Source: Lineus longissimus (taxonomy: Eukaryota > Nemertea > Pilidiophora > Heteronemertea > Lineidae). From it: 64,000 nt of DNA. The position numbers were made by a program, and so were the translations under genes. Location: NCBI RefSeq assembly GCF_910592395.1, contig NC_088311.1, forward strand, positions 23,404,646 to 23,468,645. The letters are read 5' to 3'. The notes under the pieces are model-generated. The model was not told the origin of the DNA. It worked only from the letters and a program-made list of their open reading frames with translations, and searched no databases. Of the stretch, positions 12,101 through 19,041 are shown one piece after another. Numbering within the stretch: the stretch's first letter is position 1; each line of letters opens with the position of its first letter.

Positions 12101-15073
12101 ATCAATTTCTATTCTAAAACATCGAATAATGCGACTTTAAATGCTTTTGAAAGGCTTCCACATTTTACTGAAGCGGTTGTGGTTGTCTCACCCAAACCTC
12201 TGTGGTGTAAACGAGGCTATGAGCTTACATTATCCATTATGAAAATGAAATAATCTCACTCGGGTGTTTTAGAATTGACAACTCACCTCGACGACCTCGG
12301 CCTTGTCATCCTGAATCGCCAGATGAAGGGGGGAGGCTGCTTTGTTGTTCAAGCAATCGGAAGACGCCTTGTGCTCCAAGAGGAATCGAACAGCCTCCTT
12401 CTTGCCTGACTGGGCGGCCAGGTGGAGGGCGGTGTTCCCATCGTCATCCTTCAGGTTGATATCTGAAGCGTAATGGAAAGGAGTAAGGAAAAAACCTGCG
12501 GCGCTAAAGCAGCCAATGTACAGTACGTGACAGACTATAGGCAAAGAATCATTCTGAATACGCTATATTTGCTTTCACCCCATCTGGAATTCCTCAAATA
12601 CTCAAGGGCGGCCGTCCACACCACTATATCAAGTGACCCAAACTGCGTTTAAGGCGATAAAGGTTTCAAAGATAGCAACCTCCTGAACTGTGATACAGAC
12701 TTCATAAAAGTGAAAGTAATGCCATGAAAATGAGCCTCTGAACTAGAATTCGATACACTTCTTCAATGTCTTTTTATACTTACCCTCGCCAAGGGATAAG
12801 ACATATTCCAAAACTTCAATTTGGCCTTTTTCCGCCGCATGATGTAGCGCAGACCTGCCTTTCTGGTCGACTAGCCCGACTCGCGATGGGTCCTCCTTAA
12901 GAAAACTCCGCAGCTTCTCCGAGGAACCTTTTGCTGCAAGCTAGAATAAGGGAGGGATGTATGATAGCCAATGAAAAAGCGTTAAGAAAGGATTCCGGTT
13001 ATTTGCCCTTGACACTGTAAGTCTACCGACACTCACGGAAGCCGTTTCGTGGGGGTCGATGTAATCAAGATTCTCCCTTATAACCCTTTGACAAGACAGA
13101 ACAACAATAGGAGCTTAGGCCTTAGAGGGAACGGTGTGACAGCGGATATAGTCCCCCTGGAGTCATAGTCCGGTAGCATTGTATTTGACCAATTAAGCAG
13201 CATGATCTATTGTACCGCTAACCCTAACCAAAACATTTAGCAATGCGGGCTATTGTTACACGGACTATCAGCCCTATAGGACTACTATCCCCGTCACAAC
13301 GGGCATTGCTTGAACACAATCAACTGTGTACTGGGCAAGGCCTGAATTATTTTACTGAGTGACGCTATATTACATCAGACTTCAAATAAGTGTTTTATTA
13401 AGTGTTGTTTATCTACAAGAAGGTGCTAAATGACTTCTCACAGTATGAAAATACACTTCAAAGAGAACAACTTTGATAATCGTTTTGATAAATCATTCGC
13501 ATCGAGCTTCAAAAATATTTTCTTTTTTGCTAAAATGTTGCTCCTGTGCTTAGTCAAAATGCTCTAATGTTTACCCTCGACATCAAAACGTCGAGTTATG
13601 AGGGCCTTTTTACGGCCCTGCCTGGTATAGGGCAAATGTGTATATTCAGGTGATAGAATACGCACACGAAGAACGTCCGTTTTGTCCCGCCACTTTAGCC
13701 GAACGTAATGGAATCGTGGCAAGCACATTGCGTTACTTGTGAAACAGGGCTTCAGGTCAGTGTGTCCAGCAAGTCCCGATTCCATTGTGTTCAGTAGAAG
13801 CAGAACAAAACGGATGTTCTTCAATACAGAACAACCCGACCGCACTTTAAGGTCTTCAGATGATTTGCTTTTTGACCAGCCAAGGGCTAGGTTGGTGACC
13901 TTTGGAGACAGAGCCTTTTTTGTTTCGCCCCCAAGCTGTGGAACCGACTGCCATTCAGCTTGCAGACACTGACCAGTACCTCTGTCATCGCGGGTCACCT
14001 ATCTCTTTGCTCGGTATAATTTAAAGTGTCACTGATCACTTTAGTGGATACTGGCACTATAAACACCCTCATTTTTTATTTGATTGAGCAAATTTCATCT
14101 GGTGAATAATCACTCTGTCTCCAGTGGAGAAATCTACCGCCACTCACCATTTCCCCAATGCCGGGGAAAGGTTATTTCATATATCAACTAGTGCAGAACA
14201 TCGGTCCTTTCTAGCGCCAGATAATTAAATATAGTCAGTCCAAAAACGTGTTTACCTTGTGATTAATACATGTACTATTCATTGATCGATCCTCTAGATG
14301 TTCCATACGAAAATGCATCTCAAACACTCTGTCTGTTAATGGTCCTCAGCATGACGTACATTTAGGTTCGATGGGGGAAAGAGGCCATTTCGACCCTCGT
14401 TCCGGAAAAGCCAGTCCTCAGGAATGCCATTAATTTGTTACCATTTAAAGCCATCAAGTTCAGAACATTGCGAAACTTGGCGTTATTCGCCGTTGGGGAT
14501 TCCATGCATGCACTTTAGCAAGCCCATTATATTCATGGTACAATTAAATAACGCCTAGTAGAAATTCAAAAACACATCAGACGAGATAAAATATTTCAGA
14601 GATGATATTTAACAAGTTCACAACTTAGGTATCAGAAGTTTGTCCACTTACCCCTTGTTTCAGCATGCCGACCTATCAGCGTTGTGCGTCGGTATCCATC
14701 CTCCGATTTCAGATACTGACCTCACACAACGCTACGGATAGGTATCGAAGAAGGATGACATGAAAGCGAGGTTGGCACCATCAATTCAAGGTGTCAATTC
14801 AATGAGTGTTTCGAGCAATTATGTTATGATTCATGATGTTTTGTAGATGTTTTCCTAAATGTTACGATGATTTTCCAAAACAATTCCTAAAATAGATAAT
14901 CATTTTCGCCTTACCTCTGTGAAGAGTTGAACGGTCTCTTCCTCGTGGTGCGGGTTGTGGGTCTTGTGGCTCCTAAGAGACGCCTGGCTTCCTCTTGAGT
15001 GGCATGATAAAGCGAAAGACTTTTCCTTCCCTTTATCGGACATCAACGGCTGAACAGATATATTTTTCACCAT
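1..15073 (-). CDS. TRPA1: TRPA1-like ankyrin TRP cation channel gene (whole locus, 22 coding exons, 3' end cut by window)
   Basis: This is a calcium-permeable plasma-membrane channel of the TRPA family, known for sensing electrophiles and temperature. I joined 22 minus-strand exons whose phases all agree, giving 1,031 codons plus 2 nt from the ATG at 15043. Order: short charged N-terminus (1-43); ankyrin repeats (about 60-600, with many TPLHLAA-type cores); linker starting RWEEL (613-); S1 about 721-741; S2 about 775-792; S3 about 811-828; S4 about 842-860; S4-S5 linker 866-876; S5 about 877-899; pore MMMLGDYDF with filter G926-D927; S6 about 945-974; then IGLAVGDI and LKRIAMQVELHT, hallmark TRPA1 post-S6 sequence. 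Human TRPA1 is about 1,119 residues, so roughly 80 C-terminal residues lie beyond the left edge. Of the reactive cysteines known in human TRPA1, C641 aligns with C627 here, but C621 and C665 align with L617 and M647. Family is certain; strict orthology to TRPA1 rather than another TRPA is inferred. Confidence 0.93.
114..425 (-). other. TRPA1: TRPA1-like intron 21 (GC donor)
   Basis: It is bounded by gcaagt and ggcag. I see no coding or repeat content inside. Confidence 0.8.
426..494 (-). CDS. TRPA1: TRPA1-like exon 21 (post-S6 helix) with GC splice donor
   Basis: It encodes IGLAVGDIESIQRNARLKRI then AMQ, residues 972-994, which is the most conserved TRPA1 C-terminal block. The acceptor is gatttcag. 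The only donor compatible with the next exon is CAG|gcaagt, a GC-AG intron, and the next exon continues in frame with VELHTDLEKKLP. Confidence 0.92.
833..1036 (-). CDS. TRPA1: TRPA1-like exon 20 (pore and S6)
   Basis: It encodes the pore helix and filter MMMLGDYDF (G926-D927), an outer-pore segment, then S6 ending FILLMPILLMNLL, residues 904-971. The acceptor is cttgttctag and the donor gtaggt; both ends are phase 0. Confidence 0.94.
1249..1598 (-). repeat. 74-bp tandem array containing copies of the exon 19 end and its donor
   Basis: Exact or near-exact units start with taccttgttg at 1373, 1447 and 1521 (spacing 74), and more diverged units extend to about 1249. The rightmost unit is the real coding end of exon 19 plus its 5' splice site. 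The intronic units repeat LTNK|gtaagt, so the transcript carries three intact donors in a row. Confidence 0.93.
1524..1653 (-). CDS. TRPA1: TRPA1-like exon 19 (S4-S5 linker and S5)
   Basis: It encodes GIYVVMFLEILKTLIEVLVV then FFVLIVAFGLAFYIVLTNK, residues 860-903. The donor gtaagt at its left end is tandemly copied into the intron (see the repeat at 1249-1598). The acceptor is cactcgcag. Confidence 0.93.
2095..2267 (-). CDS. TRPA1: TRPA1-like exon 18 (S3 and S4)
   Basis: It encodes KMKYFLDVTNLLEWILYISC, the conserved YFxDxxNxLEWI of S3, then a QWESGAVATFLAWVNLLLFF S4 segment ending QR, residues 803-859 plus part of R860. The acceptor is tttttttccag and the donor AG|gtatgg. Confidence 0.93.
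2488..2577 (-). CDS. TRPA1: TRPA1-like exon 17 (S2)
   Basis: It encodes FSIGQLIAATIIVVFCLLNM then VKEVIQMVQQ, residues 773-802, which is S2 followed by the xxxQxxQQ block that precedes the S3 region in TRPA1. The acceptor is gattctag and the donor gtacgt. Confidence 0.88.
2578..3264 (-). other. TRPA1: TRPA1-like intron 16
   Basis: It contains the minus-strand copy of a dispersed tRNA-like repeat (2740-2886). A YY1-like aagatggcggc occurs near its right edge, at about 3244. There is no coding exon. Confidence 0.75.
2740..2886 (-). repeat. dispersed SINE-like repeat, family 1, copy a
   Basis: Read on the minus strand it starts cccccaggtatatggcacgg, contains the A-box-like tggcccagtggtt, and ends near tttggatcggtgaccggc. 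The same sequence occurs on the plus strand at 28551-28670. This copy has about 30 extra bases in the middle. Confidence 0.8.
3265..3436 (-). CDS. TRPA1: TRPA1-like exon 16 (S1 and S1-S2 loop)
   Basis: It encodes WNAYGLKLFVLSVFVYSIFL and onward, the hydrophobic S1 segment. An acidic, Tyr-rich extracellular loop follows (SDDDYYNQSYGYKFQ), residues 715-772, with an N-glycosylation-type NYS. The donor is gtgagt, phase 0. Confidence 0.9.
3711..3781 (-). CDS. TRPA1: TRPA1-like exon 15 (pre-S1 helix)
   Basis: It encodes TMVAHNRVELLNHPLMVQYL then NMK, residues 692-714, plus two bases of W715. The block NRxELLNHP is a TRPA1 signature. The acceptor is ttttttttgtag and the donor TG|gtaagc. Confidence 0.92.
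3960..4055 (-). CDS. TRPA1: TRPA1-like exon 14 (pre-S1 linker)
   Basis: It encodes TTYNFALIQMNMKDQLEM, residues 660-691, matching the YNF...LE block before S1 in TRPA1. The acceptor is tttgcag and the donor gtgagt; both ends are phase 0. Confidence 0.85.
4056..4588 (-). other. TRPA1: TRPA1-like intron 13
   Basis: There is no coding signal. At about 4490-4540 it holds the short dispersed motif tgacaagtgacaacgt, also found at 16.2-16.5, 22.6 and 31.7 kb. Confidence 0.7.
4589..4727 (-). CDS. TRPA1: TRPA1-like exon 13 (linker / electrophile-sensing region)
   Basis: It starts RWEELFSTGSC and contains MCYVLGFIKQLPEICPIVYD, residues 613-659. Spacing to the conserved LPE motif places C627 at the human Cys641 position, while the positions of Cys621 and Cys665 are Leu and Met. 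The acceptor is gaccgctag and the donor gtaagt. Confidence 0.9.
4972..5138 (-). CDS. TRPA1: TRPA1-like exon 12 (last ankyrin repeat)
   Basis: It encodes residues 558-612, with NTALHFASIGGHSSAVIILL then ESFLDIALTQKFTDVALA. The acceptor is gtggttccag and the donor AG|gtaata, leaving in phase 2. Confidence 0.92.
5587..5701 (-). CDS. TRPA1: TRPA1-like exon 11 (ankyrin repeat)
   Basis: It encodes residues 519-557, including NTPLHLAAKNGYNRTIMSIL and ending NSKGENG. The acceptor is tttcttcag. The donor is a weak gtgcgt, fixed by the phase-0 start of the following exon (NTALHFAS). A partial relic copy of this exon start lies at 7577-7622. Confidence 0.88.
5783..5855 (+). other. tRNA-like sequence (tRNA pseudogene or SINE head)
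   Basis: A plausible D-arm (gttc...gaat) and an anticodon-type arm with loop ctttcga are followed by a perfect T-arm, acggg-ttcaact-cccgt (5831-5847). The acceptor stem does not pair, so it is unlikely to be a working tRNA. It sits in intron 11, antisense to the channel gene. Confidence 0.55.
5968..6132 (-). CDS. TRPA1: TRPA1-like exon 10 (ankyrin repeat)
   Basis: It encodes residues 464-518 plus two bases of Lys519: YGRFNSCVKLLS, then the core QTALHMAAENGHDKVVQLLM. The acceptor is ctctccag and the donor gtaagtg, phase 2 at both ends. Confidence 0.92.
6133..6634 (-). other. TRPA1: TRPA1-like intron 9
   Basis: No coding or recognisable repeat content was seen. Confidence 0.7.
6635..6795 (-). 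CDS. TRPA1: TRPA1-like exon 9 (ankyrin repeats)
   Basis: It encodes residues 411-463 plus two bases of Lys464, with GCTPLHYASQLGLLNSMDML and ESPLHFAAK. The donor AA|gtatgg is placed by the need to complete AAG with the next exon (KYGRFNSC). Reading past it reaches a TAA within about 30 nt, which supports the splice. Confidence 0.9.
7172..7372 (-). CDS. TRPA1: TRPA1-like exon 8 (ankyrin repeats)
   Basis: It encodes residues 344-410, with GADINAQDIEERTPLFLAAY and GADITIKDKLQRNFIHAAV. The acceptor is gatttcag and the donor gtaagc. Both ends are phase 0. Confidence 0.93.
7577..7622 (-). pseudogene. relic partial copy of TRPA1-like exon 11 and its splice acceptor
   Basis: About 41 of 46 bases match 5671-5716, covering the polypyrimidine tract, the cag acceptor and the codons for SNGNTPLHL. 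The reading then departs into unrelated sequence (EPEQEH). It lies inside intron 7 between exons that join in phase 0, whereas this relic would need phase 2, so it cannot be a normal exon. Confidence 0.72.
8080..8331 (-). CDS. TRPA1: TRPA1-like exon 7 (two ankyrin repeats)
   Basis: It encodes residues 260-343, with cores STPIHLACAKGSVEMVKVLL and MTPLHHAALYDHVELCQYLI. The acceptor is catcttcag and the donor gtaaac. Both ends are phase 0. Confidence 0.93.
8608..8702 (-). CDS. TRPA1: TRPA1-like exon 6 (ankyrin repeat)
   Basis: It encodes residues 228-259, including LPDVEQSTPLHSAVSSGILE, a characteristic TRPA1 repeat start. The acceptor is gtttcag and the donor gtaacg. It enters in phase 1 and leaves in phase 0. 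Confidence 0.88.
8703..9435 (-). other. TRPA1: TRPA1-like intron 5 with an internal imperfect duplication
   Basis: 8800-8905 and 9033-9130 share acggaaggattga, a tggtgcc block and gttagaa(g/a)ccagatgga, so about 100 bp is duplicated with a 230-bp offset. An open minus-strand frame covers the first copy but has no recognised domain. Confidence 0.6.
9436..9547 (-). CDS. TRPA1: TRPA1-like exon 5 (ankyrin repeat)
   Basis: It encodes residues 191-227, starting LNANANIEA and including LLTPFHAAAIAGAGESLRLI. The acceptor is cttttaag and the donor gtgaga. It enters in phase 0 and leaves in phase 1. Confidence 0.87.
9548..11033 (-). other. TRPA1: TRPA1-like intron 4
   Basis: It holds a SINE-like copy (9779-9975) and otherwise unremarkable AT-rich sequence. 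No exon with matching phase was found. Confidence 0.65.
9779..9975 (-). repeat. tRNA-derived SINE-like repeat, family 2, copy a
   Basis: On the minus strand, gggctcataatcaacaggtc follows an A-box-like gggcatagtgg. The B-box-like segment gtggattcggctc and tail words shared with 55944-56101 come next. It is diverged from the other copies. Confidence 0.7.
11034..11141 (-). CDS. TRPA1: TRPA1-like exon 4 (ankyrin repeat)
   Basis: It encodes residues 155-190, with the core GATPLHVAAWINAARSVKIL. The acceptor is tttttcacag. Two overlapping donors exist: gtaggt after Leu190, and gtaaca 4 nt further on. I chose the first because the next exon is in phase 0. Confidence 0.88.
11142..12286 (-). other. 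TRPA1: TRPA1-like intron 3
   Basis: It contains the inverted-repeat element at 12000-12107 and no exon-like sequence with a matching phase. Confidence 0.65.
12000..12107. mobile_element. small inverted-repeat element (MITE-like)
   Basis: The ends aattgatacctcactg and cagtgaggtatcaatt are exact reverse complements, 108 bp end to end. There is no coding capacity. The short terminal repeat suggests a MITE, but no target duplication was established. Confidence 0.55.
12287..12462 (-). CDS. TRPA1: TRPA1-like exon 3 (ankyrin repeats)
   Basis: It completes the split Asp codon, then encodes residues 96-154 with two repeat cores, GNTALHLAAQSGKKEAVRFL and SPLHLAIQDDKAEVVE. The acceptor is gcttcag and the donor gtgagt, leaving in phase 0. 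Confidence 0.92.
12784..12940 (-). CDS. TRPA1: TRPA1-like exon 2 (ankyrin repeat)
   Basis: The acceptor is ttattctag and the donor G|gtaagtat. The exon enters in phase 0 and leaves in phase 1. It encodes residues 44-95, including the ankyrin core GRSALHHAAEKGQIEVLEYV. Confidence 0.9.
12941..14914 (-). other. TRPA1: TRPA1-like intron 1
   Basis: This is the longest intron of the gene, 1,974 bp. It hosts a decayed LINE end (13739-14019) and an imperfect inverted repeat at about 14668-14755 built on acctatc...gcgttgtg. No further coding exon was seen. Confidence 0.65.
13739..14019 (+). pseudogene. decayed non-LTR retrotransposon (LINE) ORF2 C-terminal fragment
   Basis: One plus-strand frame reads PRARLVTFGDRAFF. 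After a one-base frame change near 13925 the next frame reads APKLWNRLPFSLQTLTSTSV and stops at 14017. The pattern (S/T)(Y/F)GxRAF...APxLWNxLP is the usual C-terminal tail of CR1/L2-type LINE reverse transcriptase proteins. It is frameshifted and therefore dead. The clade is not determinable. Confidence 0.65.
14915..15043 (-). CDS. TRPA1: TRPA1-like exon 1 (start codon, N-terminal tail)
   Basis: It begins MSDKGKEKSF and ends VQLFTE before a gtaagg donor, phase 0. It joins smoothly to LAAKGSSEKL of the next exon, a typical TRPA1 entry into the first ankyrin region. A second in-frame ATG lies 30 nt upstream at 15073 (MVKNISVQPL), and an in-frame stop occurs just before that region. Either ATG is possible; I cannot choose without transcript data. 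No ankyrin motif lies within this exon, which is rich in His, Lys and Glu. Confidence 0.8.
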
Positions 15074-17598
15074 AGTTTTTAGCAGTTTCGGTAAGTTTTC
15101 GTCGATGTAGATGCCCTTGCAAGGAGAAATTTAGCTGTGCTCGACGTTGTTTCCAATAGATGCAGTGGACAAAACGTCTCAGTTTCGCTATTTTCTGTAG
15201 TGGTTTCTGACACTGGAGGATAGATGCTTTGGACAAAATTTTGTAGGTATCCTTTGTGAATGCTTCCGTCCGTGTTACTTCAGATGCCTTTAAAGAAGTA
15301 TTTTGCTATCCTCTGCAGTCGTCGTCTGTGCACAATATTTGTGGCCTTGGCGCGCCAAAAGTGTCTATTGATAGACACTAGTATATCGGGTATTAGTTTC
15401 CGGCGACGGATGTCTTATATGTTTTATAGCTGCCACTGTCCAGATTCCGGATTGATATTGATCGATAAATTTGGGGTAATATTGCCTTAGCTACTGTATA
15501 GTGGCAAAATTACGAGTCCGTAACACCTTTCACCGAGCTCTCGACTCCAAACAAACTCAACACAAATAATTTTCCTTCAATACGACGCCGTAGAAACTAT
15601 TTGATGTACATTGTTCGAATATTCGAGATAGTTATTAGGCTTCTTCCAAACCCTTACATAAGGTTTATATCTCCTATTGCCAGATGGCTTATTGCTCGTA
15701 CACGTTGCTGATGCACGAACACGTGCCTCCACCTGAATGGCTCTGGCGTACTTCGAAACCCACCGTTGTGTCTAACGAGTATTCTCACGCTGTCAAATCC
15801 TACGCTCCGTCTGCCAGCAACCGATTGTTTCCTAGTCAACGAACCCCCTCCGACTGACGCAAAGTCAATCACAGCGAATCAAATCCGGGAATGATCAAAT
15901 GCGAGGGTATAATGAACTTCACACAGGAGCGAGTCTCACGACCACTCTTGCAAACAAACAACTCGCAACAGTGTTATTCTATATTTATTCCCCATTTTCC
16001 AAGTAGACAATGTTTTCTGTAATATCGACAATGTGGTGATATGGAATTAAGCCACCATTTTGGTGAAACAACATGTTTGTTTGGACAAAATATTGTGAGA
16101 AAACTACCATTGCGTGAATTATGGTCATGTAAAGAGAGCTATATAGTTCTCGACCTCTCGCCTCAGTAAGTCATGAATGAGGGGACCCAGTCAAGAGTTG
16201 CAAGACTTCCCCGTCTCGTTTCTGTGACAGAGGGCATATGGACCATGACAAGTGACCAGAGACAACGTGAATCATATGTAAACTCGCCTGAGGTCGGGTT
16301 ACATGTATATGATTAACTTTGTCACACGTCATGGTTCACGTGCCACATGCACCTATCACAAGCATCTTCGGTAATTGCGGAGGCTTGAAAGCATGCTAGG
16401 AGAGTGAAAAATGACAACGTGAATCATATGTAGCCCGCTTCTTGAAAAGACGTGTTCGTTCTTAAAGTGACATGTTACAAGTGACAATGTGAACCTTATG
16501 TAAAACCTGCCTGAGGTGATGTTTTATGACATGCGACCAAAATTATTCAGCAAAGTCATCGCGTCGGTTTGACACGATGCTTGTCCAATACAATTTACTA
16601 AGAACTTGACCAATGACTAGCGTTACCTCTTGTTTGAGGTATTGGATGGGGGTGTTATTCTATTCAACAAATCCAACGAAATGTTGCCCGACACTTTGTG
16701 GGAGGCTTTCCTTTGTGAAAGGAAAAAATGCTGTTTCACGATGACCACCATTTTCGCCCTTATTTACGATAGGCCATCATAGTTACACAAAATAAACAGG
16801 TAGAATATTGTTGAATTGATAAACGATATGATTGATACTGAAGCAAAATAATCTCGTAATGGATTGGCTAATGACGTGTCTATTGCAGTGTTACCATCAT
16901 CACCCTAATGGACTGTAAATTTGGTGTGAACATTATCAACATGGTCAACATAATAACACTACTGATATTTGATGTCGCAATATCGGGTGTGTTTCGCAAC
17001 CGCTGCCTCCGACGTGTTCAAATATGTGATGATTGACGGCGGAATTATAGATTAACTTCGTTGGTACGAAAAAATAGCTTCCTAAAAACATTTCTAAATT
17101 TGCAAAAAGGAGTTTATATGTTATATTCCACTTGGGGTGGGAGAGTCCAGCGAGGAAGATCTTGTTTTGAATGAAAGCCATTTAGAGCTTTAGAGATTTA
17201 GATATTTAGAGATTATTGATATTTTTGAAGGCTCCTGAAGGCGGATAGCATTATACCATCAGGGGATCAAATGCATGCGATCCCCATTTTTTTCAAGTAA
17301 ATTGGAAACTATTGATCACTCACGAAGTTTATTGGCGTTGTGAAGCCCAAAGGAGATATACTAGGGCACAATTTAGATTTTGAATATATCCCATCTGACT
17401 ATCGATCATGAATGTACCAGCTGAGATCAATGCATGTATTCTGTTAGCAAACATTTTTGCGGTGCCTCCACTAATCGATTGCGATTGGCTGGAAAATTTG
17501 GGAGAAGTGATCTCGCCTTCCAGACTGCTGCCTAAAGTCTTCCTATAACTCTCGCGTGCAGTTTAAAGATGGCAATGTTGTGTCCTTGTGTCATTCAA
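15074..17598. other. upstream region of the TRPA1-like gene, no gene found
   Basis: The promoter and 5' UTR of the channel gene are expected here, but no TATA or transcription start can be named with confidence. 16240-16515 holds three copies of the dispersed motif gacaacgtgaatcatatgta, partly in inverted arrangement. Confidence 0.5.
16241..16515. repeat. clustered copies of a short dispersed repeat
   Basis: Copies lie at 16241-16290, 16405-16435 and 16466-16515 around tgacaa(c/t)gtgaa(t/c)c followed by atgtaaa. An inverted version (ggttacatgtatatgattaa) lies at about 16297-16317. Related copies are at 4491-4540, 22552-22615 and 31650-31710. Confidence 0.65.
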
Positions 17599-18030
17599 GG
17601 GTGAAACAAAAGCCAACGACAGAGCTACTATAAGGTCAGGCATTGCTAGTTCAGCTTATATGCTGAAGATGGCGATACTAGCGATAGCGATTTTTTCGTC
17701 GTCCGACATGGTGGTGGTTGTGACTAGGTCCTTCTTGAAAGTATCTTGATGAAATTGTAAGCTGTCAGTGCATTATAGATGTTCTATAGTCTTGTTTAGG
17801 TACTAACAGTACTACTCATATGATTCTTTTAGGTAAGGGCCTTTTTGCCCTTATGAAGAAGATCTCGGATCCATCATGGTAAAATCTGAATTCACCATTC
17901 ACCATGGTGCAATTTTCGACGTGATCAGGACGAAAAAATCGCTATCGCCAGTATCGCCATCTTTAGCATATAAGCTGAACTAGCAATGCCAGGCCTTTAG
18001 TATTTGTCGTTGGCTTCAGTTTCGCCCTTT
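17599..18030. mobile_element. foldback element with about 102-bp inverted arms
   Basis: 17599-17700 is the near-perfect reverse complement of 17929-18030; both contain ttcagcttatatgctgaa or its partner, and gacgaaaaaatcgctatcg sits at the inner ends. About 228 bp separates the arms. No transposase is present. The right arm continues into the 109-bp tandem array. Confidence 0.85.
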
Positions 18031-19041
18031 GAGGTCCTTCTTTTGTTGGATTGCTTCAGGTATCGCCATCTTTAGCATATAAGCTGAACTAGCAATGCCT
18101 GACCTTTGGTATCTATCGTTGGCTTCAGTTTCGCCCTTTGAGGTCCTTCTTTTGTTGGATTGCTTCAGGTATCGCCATCTTTAGCATATAAGCTGAACTA
18201 GCAATGCCTGACCTTTGGTATCTGTCGTTGGCTTCAGTTTCGCCCTTTGAGGTCCTTCTTTTGTTGGATTGCTTCAGGTATCGTCATCTTTAGCATATAA
18301 GCCGAACTAGCAATGCCAGACCTTTGGTATCTATCGTTGGCTTCAGTTTTGCCCTTTGAGGTCCTTCTTTTGTTGGATTGCTTCAGGTATCGCCATCTTT
18401 AGAATATAAGCCGAACTAGCAATGCCAGACCTTTGGTATCTATCGTTGGCTTCAGTTTCGCCCTTTGAGGTCCTTCTTTTGTTGGATTGATTCAGGTATC
18501 GCCATCTTTAGCATATAAGCTGAACTAGCAATGCCAGACCTTTGGTATCTATCGTTGGCTTCAGTTTTGCCCTTTGAGGTCCTTCTTTTGTTGGATTGCT
18601 TCAGGTATCGCCATCTTTAGAATATAAGCCGAACTAGCAATGCCAGACCTTTGGTATCTATCGTTGGCTTCAGTTTCGCCCTTTGAGGTCCTTCTTTTGT
18701 TGGATTGATTCAGGTATCGCCATCTTTAGCATATAAGCTGAACTAGCAATGCCAGACCTTTGGTATCTATCGTTGGCTTCAGTTTTGCCCTTTGAGGTCC
18801 TTCTTTTGTTGGATTGCTTCAGGTATCGCCATCTTTAGAATATAAGCCGAACTAGCAATGCCAGACCTTTGGTATCTATCGTTGGCTTCAGTTTCGCCCT
18901 TTGAGGTCCTTCTTTTGTTGGATTGATTCAGGTATCGCCATCTTTAGCATATAAGCTGAACTAGCAATGCCAGACCTTTGGTATCTATCGTTGGCTTCAG
19001 TTTCGCCCTTTGAGGTCCTTCTTTTGTTGGATTGCTTCAGG
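17952..19041. repeat. 109-bp satellite array, about 10 units
   Basis: Units begin tatcgccatctttag at 17952, 18061, 18170, 18279 and then every 109 bp up to 18933. From 18279 on, diagnostic bases (agcat/agaat, gctgaac/gccgaac, ttgctt/ttgatt) alternate, giving a 218-bp dimer. A degenerate tail continues to about 19110. Confidence 0.95.

Noticed and set aside
13564-13998. 144-codon minus-strand frame in intron 1
   Set aside because: It is the antisense shadow of the plus-strand LINE fragment.
17944-19041. CRISPR-like array
   Set aside because: Units are contiguous direct repeats without unique spacers, in an intron-containing eukaryotic genome.
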